Shown: positions 51,295 through 59,425, counted from the first letter of the stretch. The stretch: 64,000 nucleotides of DNA from PNNG01 sp964577055 (GCA_964577055.1 CAZNWC010000008.1:89590-153589), one strand, 5' to 3'. Numbers and translations: made by a program. The notes: generated from the letters alone by a model not told the origin.

Positions 51295-52339
51295 GTTTGG
51301 GAGTTATTGAGTGTAACTCTTCAAATAACTTTTCGAGTTGTAAAATGCGTTTTTCGAAATCAGGCAGCTTTTTTACCAAATTGCTGGTGCGCTGGCTATC
51401 CATATACTTCATCACAGGTGTGCCGTTCCATTTTTTACCGGGTTCATCGAGTGAACGTGTAACGCCGGTTTGACCTCCAATTTGGGAGCCAGGAGCTACA
51501 TAAACATGCCCGGCAAAACCAACCTGTCCGGCAATCACACATTGTTTATCGATGCGCGTACTTCCTGAAACTCCAGTTTGGGCAGCAATGACGGTGTTTT
51601 CGCCGATTTCAACATTGTGGGCAATGTGCACCAAATTGTCAAGCTTCACGCCTTTGCGAATGTAGGTGGCCCCCATGGTCGCACGGTCGATGGCACAATT
51701 GGCACCTATTTCAACAAAATCTTCTATCACTACCCGGCCATTTTGGGCAATTTTTTCGTAATGACCCGCCTTTTGGGGTGCAAAGCCAAAGCCGTCGGAA
51801 CCAACGACCACATTGCTGTGAATGATACAATCGGCACCAATTTCACAATCGTGCAAAATTCGCGCACCGGGATAAATGACGGTTCTCGCACCAATTTTCA
51901 CGTTCTTGCCTATGTATACCTGCTGCATGATTTTGGCGCCAGCGGCCAAAACAGCACCCTCACCAATAATGCTAAATGCACCCACAAAAATATCTGAACC
52001 CAATTGAGCTGATTGCGCGATGCTGCTGGGTTGCTCAATGCCTGTTTCGGTGACTACCTGTTGGCTGAATAATCCCAATAATTTACTGAATGCAGAATAT
52101 GGATCGTCTACCAATACGACGGCAGGGACCGCATGCCCATTTAATTCAATCCCGTTCGCCAATATCAAGACAGATGCCTTGGTGCTGTTTAAATGATGTA
52201 AGTATTTGGGATTGGCAATAAAGCTGACCGAACCTGCATCGGCTTCTTCAATTTTGGCAAGACGTGCTACCAATACATCGGGTTTTCCAACGAGTTGACC
52301 TGAAACCAGGTCTGCTATTTGCCGGGAGGTAAATGTCAT
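51287..52339 (-). CDS. lpxD: UDP-3-O-(3-hydroxyacyl)glucosamine N-acyltransferase
   Basis: A 350-residue LpxD, the third enzyme of lipid A synthesis. An N-terminal uridine-binding domain (about 1-100, MTFTSRQIADLVSGQLVG, VSFIANPKYLHHL) precedes the left-handed beta-helix (about 105-310) with the catalytic His in VHIAHNVEIGENTVIAAQTG, and a C-terminal helix (LPDFEKRILQLEKLFEEL). Complete. It begins 66 bp after the HD phosphohydrolase gene and overlaps lpxC-fabZ. Confidence 0.96.
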   Translation of the reverse strand: MTFTSRQIADLVSGQLVGKPDVLVARLAKIEEADAGSVSFIANPKYLHHLNSTKASVLILANGIELNGHAVPAVVLVDDPYSAFSKLLGLFSQQVVTETGIEQPSSIAQSAQLGSDIFVGAFSIIGEGAVLAAGAKIMQQVYIGKNVKIGARTVIYPGARILHDCEIGADCIIHSNVVVGSDGFGFAPQKAGHYEKIAQNGRVVIEDFVEIGANCAIDRATMGATYIRKGVKLDNLVHIAHNVEIGENTVIAAQTGVSGSTRIDKQCVIAGQVGFAGHVYVAPGSQIGGQTGVTRSLDEPGKKWNGTPVMKYMDSQRTSNLVKKLPDFEKRILQLEKLFEELHSITPKHD

Positions 52340-52405
52340 CAGGGTGCTTTACATTTCTGTCAGACCTGCAAATATCGTAAAAAGCCGGCACATATTAAAA
52401 AGCAT

Positions 52406-53650
52406 TTAACCCTCCAAAAGGAGCTTCCCAAAGGCCTTTGGAACCGATACATAGTGTTTCACGACTGTTTTTGACAAGGCTTTGAGATTGAGATTGTCGG
52501 ATAAATCAGTGACGTCTTTTTCACTCCCGTCTTTGCACAAGACAATGATTTTATCTTTTTCGGGAAGGTATGCATCGTTGGTGATGGTGCCTATTTGCAC
52601 ATAATAGCTAAGGGTATGGGTATCGAGCTGAAAATGGTCTTGGACGGCTTTTTGTACCCGTGCCACGGCTGCTGCGCCAAAGGCTTCATTTTGTAAGTAA
52701 ACGCGATTCAGCTTTCGGTGAATCAAACCCTCACACAAATCAGCAAGGATGCGGTCGTTGTGTTCCGACCATACCTTGATGGCACTGAACAAATCGTGAT
52801 CGTCGAGCCGCGCAAATCTTTTGATAACATTTGGGTCAACTTCAAAGGCTGCCTTGCCGGGTGCTTCTTTCAAAAAATAGAGCAAATCTGGGGTGCCAAA
52901 CAAATCTTCACCCTTTTGGGCAAGTTCGCGTGCACGGCGCATGATTTGCATGATGCGAAATTCTGCGGCCAGTACGGTTTTGTGCAAGTAGACCTGCCAA
53001 TACATGAGGCGGCGGGCTACAATGAATTTCTCGAGGCTGTACACACCTTTTTCCTCCACAACCAAGCGATCGTTGCGCACATCGAGCATATGGATGATGC
53101 GGTCCCAGCTCACCACACCCTCCGATACACCTGTGAAAAAGCTATCGCGCGTGAGGTAATCGAGCCGATCCATGTCAAGCTGTGAACTCACCAATTGATG
53201 TAAAAAATGCTTCGGATAACGGTCGGTAAAGATGGCAATCGCAGTATCGAGGGCGCCATTCATTTCGCTGTTTATGTGTTGCATCATGCGCAAGGAAATG
53301 GTTTCGTGCTGCACCCCTTCTATAAACAGGTATTCGAGAGCGTGGCTGAATGGACCATGCCCGATGTCATGCAATAAAATCGCCACATAAGCACCCAAAG
53401 CCTCTTCATCGGTGATTTCTTGTCCCTTTCCACGCAATTGTGTAATGGCTTGTTGCATCAGGTGCATGGCACCAAGTGCGTGGTTGTAACGACTGTGCAT
53501 GGCACCCGGATACACCTGGTAGGTCATGCCCACTTGTTTGATCCGCCTGAGCCGCTGGAAGTAAGGATGCTGCAAAAGGTCGAATAGCAGGGGGTGGGGT
53601 ACGGTCAAAAAGCCGTACACCGGATCATTGATTATTTTCTTTTTATTCAC
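52406..53650 (-). CDS. HD-domain phosphohydrolase (dNTPase/SAMHD1-like)
   Basis: A 414-residue HD phosphohydrolase. Metal ligands are visible as His in MHSRYNHALGAMHL (about 52-65), His-Asp in LLHDIGHGPFSH (about 93), and the distal Asp in SSQLDMDRLDYLTRDS (about 160). The fold and length fit the dGTP triphosphohydrolase/SAMHD1 branch, so hydrolysis of deoxynucleotides is likely. A C-terminal regulatory helical part (about 300-414) follows. It lies immediately upstream of the lipid A genes and diverges from porX with 63 bp between start codons. Confidence 0.88.
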   Translation of the reverse strand: MNKKKIINDPVYGFLTVPHPLLFDLLQHPYFQRLRRIKQVGMTYQVYPGAMHSRYNHALGAMHLMQQAITQLRGKGQEITDEEALGAYVAILLHDIGHGPFSHALEYLFIEGVQHETISLRMMQHINSEMNGALDTAIAIFTDRYPKHFLHQLVSSQLDMDRLDYLTRDSFFTGVSEGVVSWDRIIHMLDVRNDRLVVEEKGVYSLEKFIVARRLMYWQVYLHKTVLAAEFRIMQIMRRARELAQKGEDLFGTPDLLYFLKEAPGKAAFEVDPNVIKRFARLDDHDLFSAIKVWSEHNDRILADLCEGLIHRKLNRVYLQNEAFGAAAVARVQKAVQDHFQLDTHTLSYYVQIGTITNDAYLPEKDKIIVLCKDGSEKDVTDLSDNLNLKALSKTVVKHYVSVPKAFGKLLLEG

Positions 53651-53713
53651 AAGCCAGGAAATAAGGCACGGTTATGGTTCAAATTTCGTTATTCGCAAAC
53701 TAAAAGCACCCGA

Positions 53714-55276
53714 ATGTCTCAGAAAATTCAAATCCTATGGGCCGACGACGAAATCGACCTCCTCAAACCGCATATCTTGTTTCTTCGGTCGAAAGGATAC
53801 GAAATTACCCCAGTGACCAATGGCGAGGATGCGGTTGAACAAGTACAGGAGCATGCATTCGATTTGGTATTTCTTGATGAGAACATGCCTGGATTGCCTG
53901 GTTTGGAGGCACTTGCAAGGATAAAGGCCCTAAAGCCTGCGTTGCCGGTTATCATGATTACCAAGAGTGAAGAGGAGTACATCATGGAAGAAGCTATTGG
54001 TTCACAGATAGCTGATTATCTCATCAAACCGGTGAATCCAAACCAAATATTGCTGGCCATTAAAAAAATCATAGACCACAAACGTTTGGTGAGTGAAAAA
54101 ACCACTTCGGGTTACCAGCAAGATTTTAGGAATCTGGGTATGGCTTTCAATGATGATCAAAATGCGCAGCAATGGTCAGATACCTACCAAAAGTTGGTGC
54201 ATTGGGAAATAGAGCTCGAAAAGAGCAAAGATGCAGGCATGAAAGAAGTGTTTTCCATGCAAAAAGCGGAAGCAAACCGACAATTCAGTCGCTTTATTGC
54301 TGAAAATTACCTCGATTGGCTCAACCGTCCCGACGATGACACGCCTGTGTTGTCGCACAACCTCCTGCGCAAAAAGCTGTTTCCGATGTTGCAAGCTGGA
54401 AAGCCACATTTTTTGGTGGTGATTGATAATTTGCGACTCGATCAACTGCGAGTTATCGAGCCCATGCTCACCGATTATTTCCATTTCGAGCGCATGGAGC
54501 CTTATTACAGCATTTTACCCACCAGTACCGAATTTGCGAGGAACGCCCTTTTTGCCGGACTCATGCCGGCTGATATCAAAAAGCGATTTCCCGACAAATG
54601 GGTTGAAGGGGATGAAGAGGGAAGCAAAAATATGCATGAAGCCTTTTTCTTACAGGAACAATTGAAGCGGGCGGGCAAGGACCTCAAGGTAGCTTATCAC
54701 AAAATCACAACTTTGCATCAAGGAAAGCAGCTGGTCGACAATGCGGCCAATTTGTTTGGCAACGATTTGACTGTGGTGGTTTACAACTTTGTTGACATGC
54801 TGAGCCATGCACGCAGTGAAATGAATGTGATCAAAGAGTTGGCCGACGATGAGGCTGCCTACCGGAGCATCACTCGTTCATGGTTTGAGCATTCTCCCTT
54901 GTTTGAGTTGTTGAAAAAGGTTGCGGAAAAACAAATTCCGGTCAGCATTACCACCGACCATGGCACCATAAAGGTGGGTGAGCCGGTTCGCATTGTTGGT
55001 GACCGAAATACCACTACGAATTTGCGGTACAAGGAAGGTAAAAGTTTGAATTATGAAAAGGGTGATTTGTTTGTGGTAGACAAGCCTGAACAAGCACATT
55101 TGGTTAAGCCGTATTTGAGCAGCACCTATGTGTTTGCTACTGCCGATCAGTATTTTTGCTATCCCAACAATTACCATCATTTTGTGAATTTGTACCGCAA
55201 TACATTTCAGCATGGCGGCATTTCGCTTGAAGAGGTAATCATCCCATTTGCTGTTTTACGCCCTAAAGGAGGTTAG
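53714..55276 (+). CDS. porX: PorX, type IX secretion response regulator with PglZ phosphohydrolase domain
   Basis: A 520-residue PorX, the regulator that controls T9SS with the PorY kinase. The ATG at 53714 (MSQKIQILWADDE) is chosen; the frame extends upstream without similarity. Residues 1-125 form a receiver: acidic pair Asp11-Asp12, phosphoacceptor Asp55 (LVFLDENMPG), conserved Lys84 (MITKSEEE). Residues 126-200 are helical. Residues 210-520 form a PglZ/alkaline-phosphatase-like domain: Asp238 (VVIDN), the PTST segment at 269-272, Asp361 and His365 (NFVDMLSH), Asp415-His416 (TTDHG) and His500. All candidate catalytic residues are kept. One base separates its stop from the next ATG. Confidence 0.95.
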   Translation: MSQKIQILWADDEIDLLKPHILFLRSKGYEITPVTNGEDAVEQVQEHAFDLVFLDENMPGLPGLEALARIKALKPALPVIMITKSEEEYIMEEAIGSQIADYLIKPVNPNQILLAIKKIIDHKRLVSEKTTSGYQQDFRNLGMAFNDDQNAQQWSDTYQKLVHWEIELEKSKDAGMKEVFSMQKAEANRQFSRFIAENYLDWLNRPDDDTPVLSHNLLRKKLFPMLQAGKPHFLVVIDNLRLDQLRVIEPMLTDYFHFERMEPYYSILPTSTEFARNALFAGLMPADIKKRFPDKWVEGDEEGSKNMHEAFFLQEQLKRAGKDLKVAYHKITTLHQGKQLVDNAANLFGNDLTVVVYNFVDMLSHARSEMNVIKELADDEAAYRSITRSWFEHSPLFELLKKVAEKQIPVSITTDHGTIKVGEPVRIVGDRNTTTNLRYKEGKSLNYEKGDLFVVDKPEQAHLVKPYLSSTYVFATADQYFCYPNNYHHFVNLYRNTFQHGGISLEEVIIPFAVLRPKGG

Positions 55277-55277
55277 C

Positions 55278-56132
55278 ATGCGTTTTTGAGGTATATGTTG
55301 TTTATGGCTGGCGAGTTGCACTGGGTTGTTTGCGCAATCGAGTGGCATCAAGGCGGAAGTACAACAGGTATATGTTACCACCAACCAAATGGCTTTCGAT
55401 ATTTATGTGCAGGCGGTTGGCCCGAACAAGGAGTATCTGGGCTTTTGCGATTTTGTATTTGCCCTTCCTCCGGGTAGTTTGACGTCCAATGCCGAAGTGG
55501 CTTACCAGGAAGGAAGTCTACAGTTGATTACCGCCGAACAGCAACTGGCGGTACGCTATCCTTTGACCTATGTCACCAGGGTGTACCAACGTGGTGAAGG
55601 AGCCTTGTTGTACATTGGAATTGATCCGCCACGCTTCCGAGAGGCAAATGAGTTTGTGGCTTGGGTGGCAGAGGTAGATCAACAACCCGGTAAGCACCGT
55701 ATTGGTAGATTTGTGCTAACGGGTTTGGCAATGGCTCCTGATTCTTTGCAGTTTCATTTCGCAGACAAAGGACTTCGGACGCAATGCTACAATTTCAGAC
55801 CTGCTGAACGATTTGCAGCCAGGGCCACCTCTATAACAGTGAAGGGCGCCTATTTGTCCGGACAATAGCTCGAGCAGTTCGATGCGCAATTATTGGAGGG
55901 TACAGTGCATTTGAGTTGGCTATCGGGTGAGGCATTTGTTTGGAAATCGTTGCAAGTAGAACGTTCGTACGACGGTGAACTGTGGGAGGAGATTGCATTT
56001 ATACCCGCGTCGGTCCGTAAACTTACCGATCGTCCCAGTCCACCTGCCTTATTGGAAGGCCGGCCGTTGGTATATTATCGGTTGCGGGTAGGTGCAGGGC
56101 GCGACAAAATGTATGAAAGTGCCTGGCGATGA
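55278..56132 (+). pseudogene. Secreted-protein gene with two in-frame stop codons, coupled to porX
   Basis: From ATG 55278 one frame stays protein-like for 285 codons but is interrupted by TGA at 55287-55289 (codon 4) and TAG at 55866-55868. Codons 5-20 read like the rest of a signal peptide (ICCLWLASCTGLFAQ); then comes a beta-rich domain (about 30-195), and after the second stop a segment (LSWLSGEAFVWKSLQVERS, YYRLRVGAG) matching the region just before sorting domains in T9SS cargo proteins. No sorting domain remains. Both stops are substitutions with no frameshift, so loss is recent, or the sequence has errors. Later starts give 180 and 79 residues. Confidence 0.75.
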
Positions 56133-56274
56133 TTCAATTTTGAAAATGCCCTTTATTGGGCGGAAATAATTGTATGCCTGCATATTACAACCAATTTGAA
56201 ACGTGAAGCGCATTTTTGTTCTGTCATGCCTATGTAATGCTTCTGTTAAATCACGTCAAAATGGGGGCATGGTG

Positions 56275-56305
56275 TTTTAGAATTGCCGTCAAAAGGCTAC
56301 CTTTG
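56275..56305 (+). promoter_or_regulatory. Candidate Bacteroidota-type promoter for a small RNA
   Basis: TTTTAG at 56275-56280, about 17-19 nt of spacer, and TACCTTTG at 56298-56305, an exact TAnnTTTG match. No protein gene starts downstream; a series of hairpins ending in a terminator does. Confidence 0.5.
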
Positions 56306-56310
56306 TAGCA

Positions 56311-56462
56311 TCAATGAGAGAGTAATCGGAAATAGAGGACTCACTCAACGAAAAAAAGGCCATCACTGGCCTTCTTCATTCGGATCTTACAGCCTCCATA
56401 AGGAGCTGAAGTTCATACAACAGGTTTTAGGAAAGCGCCGTCGGGAGACGGCGCTTTATTTT
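56311..56462 (+). ncRNA. Candidate structured small RNA, about 150 nt
   Basis: Between a promoter candidate and a strong terminator lie about 150 nt with no reading frame but four consecutive hairpins. H1: GAGAGAGT (56316-56323) with ACTCACTC (56339-56346), one mismatch. H2: AAGGCCA (56356-56362) with TGGCCTT (56367-56373), loop TCAC. H3: CAG-CTCC with GGAG-CTG (56390-56408), one bulged C, loop ATAA. H4: AAAGCGCCGTC (56432-56442) with GACGGCGCTTT (56447-56457), loop GGGA, then ATTTT. It does not look to me like tmRNA, SRP RNA or RNase P RNA, and its ends do not pair as in 6S RNA. Family unknown. Confidence 0.45.
56432..56462 (+). terminator. Rho-independent terminator (3' end of the candidate small RNA)
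   Basis: An 11-bp perfect stem with a 4-nt GGGA loop followed by ATTTT. It is 22 bp from the end of the convergent thioesterase gene and may also end its transcripts, though the U tract is better on the plus strand. Confidence 0.9.
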
Positions 56463-56484
56463 CTTGGTGACGCCAATATACGAA

Positions 56485-56859
56485 TCAATTCTTCGTTAAT
56501 GCGCATTGGTCGATTTTTTTTTCATCGATTGCACACCACATTGTTTTGGCCTGCAGCACACAGTTGCCTTGCTGATTTAAAATGTGCACATGACGCCATG
56601 AACGTGTCGATGAAGTTTCTCCAACCCAAGTGTGTGCCCATAATTGTTCGTCGGCGTGTGTTGGCAACAAGTAGTCGATTTCATGGCGCAAGACTACCCA
56701 TGCCACAGCCAATTTTGCTTCGGCATTGAGCTGCTGCCAATGTGCAGCTGCTGCATCTTGTACCCACTGCACATAAACTACATTGTTTACATGCGGTAAC
56801 TGGTCCAAATGGGAGGGATGCACTTGGATTGAATGAACAAAAGCATTTTCGGGAATCAT
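56485..56859 (-). CDS. Hotdog-fold acyl-CoA/acyl-ACP thioesterase (4HBT family)
   Basis: A 124-residue single hotdog domain. The ATG at 56859 (MIPENAFVHSIQVHPSHLDQL) is chosen; the open frame continues upstream on the strand opposite to the EVE gene. The family pattern HPSHLDQLPHVNNVVYVQWVQDAAAAHW holds the catalytic Asp (LD) and the substrate-channel helix, followed by WVVLRHEIDYLLP, the central strand. Such small enzymes cleave acyl-thioesters; the substrate is unknown. It diverges from the EVE gene (75 bp between starts). Confidence 0.88.
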   Translation of the reverse strand: MIPENAFVHSIQVHPSHLDQLPHVNNVVYVQWVQDAAAAHWQQLNAEAKLAVAWVVLRHEIDYLLPTHADEQLWAHTWVGETSSTRSWRHVHILNQQGNCVLQAKTMWCAIDEKKIDQCALTKN

Positions 56860-56922
56860 GGCGGAAAGTAGCAATTTGATGTGCAAATTAGATTTCTTTT
56901 CATGACCACGGGCAATATTGAT

Positions 56923-56930
56923 TAGTTTTG
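56923..56930 (+). promoter_or_regulatory. Candidate -7 element very close to the EVE gene start
   Basis: TAGTTTTG matches TAnnTTTG and ends 4 nt before the EVE ATG. If used, transcription would start at or near the start codon, giving a leaderless message. No good TTG lies upstream, so this is tentative. Confidence 0.35.
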
Positions 56931-56934
56931 CAGC

Positions 56935-57342
56935 ATGAATTACTGGTTGCTCAAATCGGAGCCCAATGTGTACAGCATTGATGATTTGATCCGCGATGGG
57001 GAAGGCGTTTGGGATGGCGTAAGAAACTACCAGGCACGCAACAACCTGCGCGCCATGCTGCCCGGCGATTTGGCCTTGTTTTACCATTCGAATATTGGCA
57101 TGGAGGTAGTGGGCGTGATACAAATCAGCGCTGCTGCTTTTCAGGACCCCACCACCGACGATACGCGGTGGCTCGCGGTTGGCGTAAAGCCGGTAAAAAA
57201 ATTTACGCATAGCGTACCCTTGAGCCAATTGAAGTCGGATCCGTTTTTTGAAGACCTTGCTTTGGTACGGCACAGCCGATTATCGGTGATGCCGGTGACA
57301 AAAGCGCATTTTGATGCTATATTAGCCCTCGCAAAAGGATGA
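56935..57342 (+). CDS. EVE-domain protein
   Basis: A 135-residue protein made of a single EVE domain (PUA/YTH-like fold). The family opening MNYWLLKSEPNVYSIDDLIRDG is followed by VWDGVRNYQARNNLRAM, GDLALFYHSN, VVGVIQISAAAFQDP and the WLAVGVKPVKKF core, with aromatic residues lining the pocket that recognises modified bases in nucleic acids. Many are stand-alone genes of unknown role. Here its stop overlaps the pyrR start (ATGA), so it is translated with the pyrimidine genes. Confidence 0.92.
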   Translation: MNYWLLKSEPNVYSIDDLIRDGEGVWDGVRNYQARNNLRAMLPGDLALFYHSNIGMEVVGVIQISAAAFQDPTTDDTRWLAVGVKPVKKFTHSVPLSQLKSDPFFEDLALVRHSRLSVMPVTKAHFDAILALAKG

Positions 57343-57881
57343 ATAGCTCACGTCGATTGATCATACCGGCCACTCAACTCCAAATTACCTTGGAGCGCTT
57401 GACTGCGCAATTGATCGAACGCCATGGCGATTTCAGCAATACCGTCATCATAGGATTACAACCGAGGGGAAGTCTTTTGGCCGAACGGCTGCATCGTTTG
57501 GTTGAATTTCAAACACAGTCACGCATTGCATTCGGAAAGCTCGATGTTACTTTCTACCGCGATGATTTTCGCCGGGGAAAAGAACCGCTCATCCCATCGA
57601 GTAACCATATTGAGTTTTCGATAGAGGGAAAACAAGTGGTGCTGGTTGACGATGTGTTGTACACCGGCAGAACCGTACGGGCCGGTTTGGATGCATTGCT
57701 GGATTTCGGTCGACCCGAAAAGGTTGAATTACTGGTATTGGTTGAGCGTTTGTACACGCAGGAAATACCCATTCATCCCGATTATGTGGGCCGAAAGGTC
57801 AATACAATGCCGGGCGAAAAAGTGGTAGTGAGTTGGAGTGAAACAGAAGGAGAAGACAACATCTGGATTATATCGCAATAA
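57339..57881 (+). CDS. pyrR: PyrR: pyr regulator / uracil phosphoribosyltransferase
   Basis: A 180-residue type I phosphoribosyltransferase. The PRPP-binding loop is VVLVDDVLYTGRTVRAGLDAL (about residues 103-123), and the N-terminal IIGLQPRGSLLAERL and IAFGKLDVTFYRDDFRR are the PyrR patterns. In Gram-positive bacteria PyrR binds leader RNA to attenuate pyr genes and has weak uracil salvage activity. No PyrR-binding leader is seen here, so only the enzyme activity, or a direct link to pyrB by position, can be proposed. The pyrB start follows one base after its stop. Confidence 0.93.
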   Translation: MNSSRRLIIPATQLQITLERLTAQLIERHGDFSNTVIIGLQPRGSLLAERLHRLVEFQTQSRIAFGKLDVTFYRDDFRRGKEPLIPSSNHIEFSIEGKQVVLVDDVLYTGRTVRAGLDALLDFGRPEKVELLVLVERLYTQEIPIHPDYVGRKVNTMPGEKVVVSWSETEGEDNIWIISQ

Positions 57882-57882
57882 T

Positions 57883-58800
57883 ATGTCGGCCATCAGCACT
57901 AAACATCTTATCAGCATCAAAGACCTCACAACAGAGGATATCGAACTGATTTTCAGCACAGCCGATAATTTTAAAGAAGTCATCAATCGTCCGATTAAGA
58001 AGGTGCCTTCATTGCGCGATATTACAGTGGCAAACATCTTTTTCGAAAATTCAACCCGAACGCGCTTGTCGTTCGAGCTGGCTGAAAAGCGTTTATCTGC
58101 CGACGTGGTGAATTTTTCGGCATCAGGAAGTTCCGTTTCAAAAGGCGAAACCTTGGTAGATACGGTGAAAAACATCCTGGCCATGAAGGTCGATATGGTA
58201 GTGATGCGTCACAGCAGTCCAGGCGCTTGCGCCTTCCTGGCCCGCAACATCGACGCCAAGGTAATCAATGCGGGTGATGGCGCGCACGAACATCCAACAC
58301 AAGCCCTGCTCGATGCCTTTTCTATCCGTGAAAAGTTTGGGAAAGTAGCAGGACTGAAGGTGGCTATCATTGGTGACATTTTGCACAGCCGCGTGGCTTT
58401 GTCGAATATTTTCTGCCTACAAAAGTTAGGTGCCGAGGTGATGGTATGCGGCCCAACGACTTTGCTGCCACACCATATTGGCAGCTTGGGAGTGCATGTT
58501 AGCCACGATGTACGCGAAGCCTTGGCATGGTGCGATGTGGCCAACATCCTCCGCATTCAATTGGAGCGTCAACAAACCCGTTATTTCCCTTCCTTGCGCG
58601 AGTATACCCTGCGTTTTGGTGTGAATCGGGCGCTACTCGAAGAAATTGGCCGCGACATCACCATCATGCACCCTGGGCCCATCAACCGTGGGGTTGAACT
58701 AGATTCGGATGTAGCCGATTCAGGTCAAAGCATCATCCTCAACCAAGTGGAGAACGGTGTGGCCATCCGCATGGCAGGTTTGTACCTGTTGGCCAATTAA
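57883..58800 (+). CDS. pyrB: Aspartate carbamoyltransferase catalytic subunit
   Basis: A 305-residue PyrB, which makes carbamoyl-aspartate, the committed step of pyrimidine synthesis. Active-site patterns are FFENSTRTRLSFE (about residue 51), HEHPTQALLDAFSI (about 133), GDILHSRVALSN and the C-terminal MHPGPINRGVELD. I start at ATG 57883 (MSAISTKHL), one base after pyrR; a farther upstream start overlaps pyrR. No pyrI or pyrC follows. The length matches the trimer-forming, unregulated class. Confidence 0.96.
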   Translation: MSAISTKHLISIKDLTTEDIELIFSTADNFKEVINRPIKKVPSLRDITVANIFFENSTRTRLSFELAEKRLSADVVNFSASGSSVSKGETLVDTVKNILAMKVDMVVMRHSSPGACAFLARNIDAKVINAGDGAHEHPTQALLDAFSIREKFGKVAGLKVAIIGDILHSRVALSNIFCLQKLGAEVMVCGPTTLLPHHIGSLGVHVSHDVREALAWCDVANILRIQLERQQTRYFPSLREYTLRFGVNRALLEEIGRDITIMHPGPINRGVELDSDVADSGQSIILNQVENGVAIRMAGLYLLAN

Positions 58801-58801
58801 A

Positions 58802-58822
58802 AAGCCCGGCAGAACCAGGCTT
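58802..58822 (-). terminator. Terminator for the 149-aa membrane protein gene
   Basis: On the minus strand AAGCCTGG pairs with CCGGGCTT (one G-U pair) around TTCTG, followed by TTTAATT. It is 16 bp after that gene's stop, in the space convergent with pyrB. Confidence 0.6.
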
Positions 58823-58838
58823 CATTGCTTGTTTTTTT

Positions 58839-59288
58839 TTAGGGCGCTGCTGCAGGTGGGGCGTCTAGGATGGTGCGGTTATGCAACCAAATTGCCCTTT
58901 GTAGTTCGTCACCAGCAATGATGATGTCGTTGATGGCGATGATTTCTACTACCAATGCACCAAGGAACAATCCGGTAGCCACAGGTACCGAGGATACTGG
59001 TGCCACAAGCACCAGACCGAGTCCGCTGACCGTGAGCCAAAATCCACGTTTGGATCTTCTCACCGATTCTTCCATGCTTTTAAGCGCTTCCGGGCCTTGG
59101 ATGTGGGGTAACATGCGCTGACCATAAATGCCCATGCGCATGCCTTTGAGGTTGCCCTTATAAAACCTGCCAGTGGAGGGTTCCAACAAAATAGATTCGC
59201 GGTCATAGGCTTGTTGGGCTGCCGATTGTGCCTGCGTTTGCCAGCTTCCTGCTAGCAAAATAAGGCAAAGGAGAAGTATTTGCTTCAT
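58839..59288 (-). CDS. Small exported membrane protein, unknown
   Basis: A 149-residue protein. The ATG at 59288 begins a signal peptide (MKQILLLCLILLAGSWQTQAQ); the frame runs open upstream. A polar segment (SILLEPSTGRFYKGNLKGMRMGIYGQRMLPHI) is followed by two close hydrophobic stretches (about residues 82-100 and 104-120) and a short tail. I do not recognise a family. A promoter-like TAACTTCG with TTTG about 20 nt upstream lies before it, so it is probably its own unit. Confidence 0.7.
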   Translation of the reverse strand: MKQILLLCLILLAGSWQTQAQSAAQQAYDRESILLEPSTGRFYKGNLKGMRMGIYGQRMLPHIQGPEALKSMEESVRRSKRGFWLTVSGLGLVLVAPVSSVPVATGLFLGALVVEIIAINDIIIAGDELQRAIWLHNRTILDAPPAAAP

Positions 59289-59375
59289 GGAACAAAAAGG
59301 TTGGTTATTCGAAGTTAAGTCATAGAATAACGCAGAACAAAGCAATTTTATGCACAGCGTTTTTCTAAAATAAAA

Positions 59376-59403
59376 GAGGCCCGCGCCTCCCGGCGCAGAC
59401 CCC
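59376..59403 (-). terminator. Terminator at the end of the cbb3 operon
   Basis: On the minus strand GGGGTCTGCGCC pairs over 12 positions (four G-U) with GGCGCGGGCCTC around loop GGGA, followed by TTTTATTTT. It is 22 bp after the safE-type gene. Confidence 0.82.
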
Positions 59404-59425
59404 ACTAACCTGAATTGTATGAAAA

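Noticed and set aside
55278..56132. Stop-codon recoding (selenocysteine or read-through) as explanation for the two stops after porX
   Set aside because: TGA and TAG are ordinary stops in this genome (for example mutB ends in TGA and porX in TAG), no SECIS-like structure is seen, and codon 4 of a signal peptide is an unlikely recoding site.
56311..56462. 6S RNA, tmRNA, SRP RNA or RNase P RNA
   Set aside because: The ends do not pair to a closing stem, there is no tag peptide or CCA end, no SRP apical loop pattern, and it is far too short for RNase P.
56283..56729. A 148-residue plus-strand reading frame across the candidate small RNA
   Set aside because: It runs through a terminator and antisense into the thioesterase gene, has no protein-like pattern, and starts without a sensible leader.
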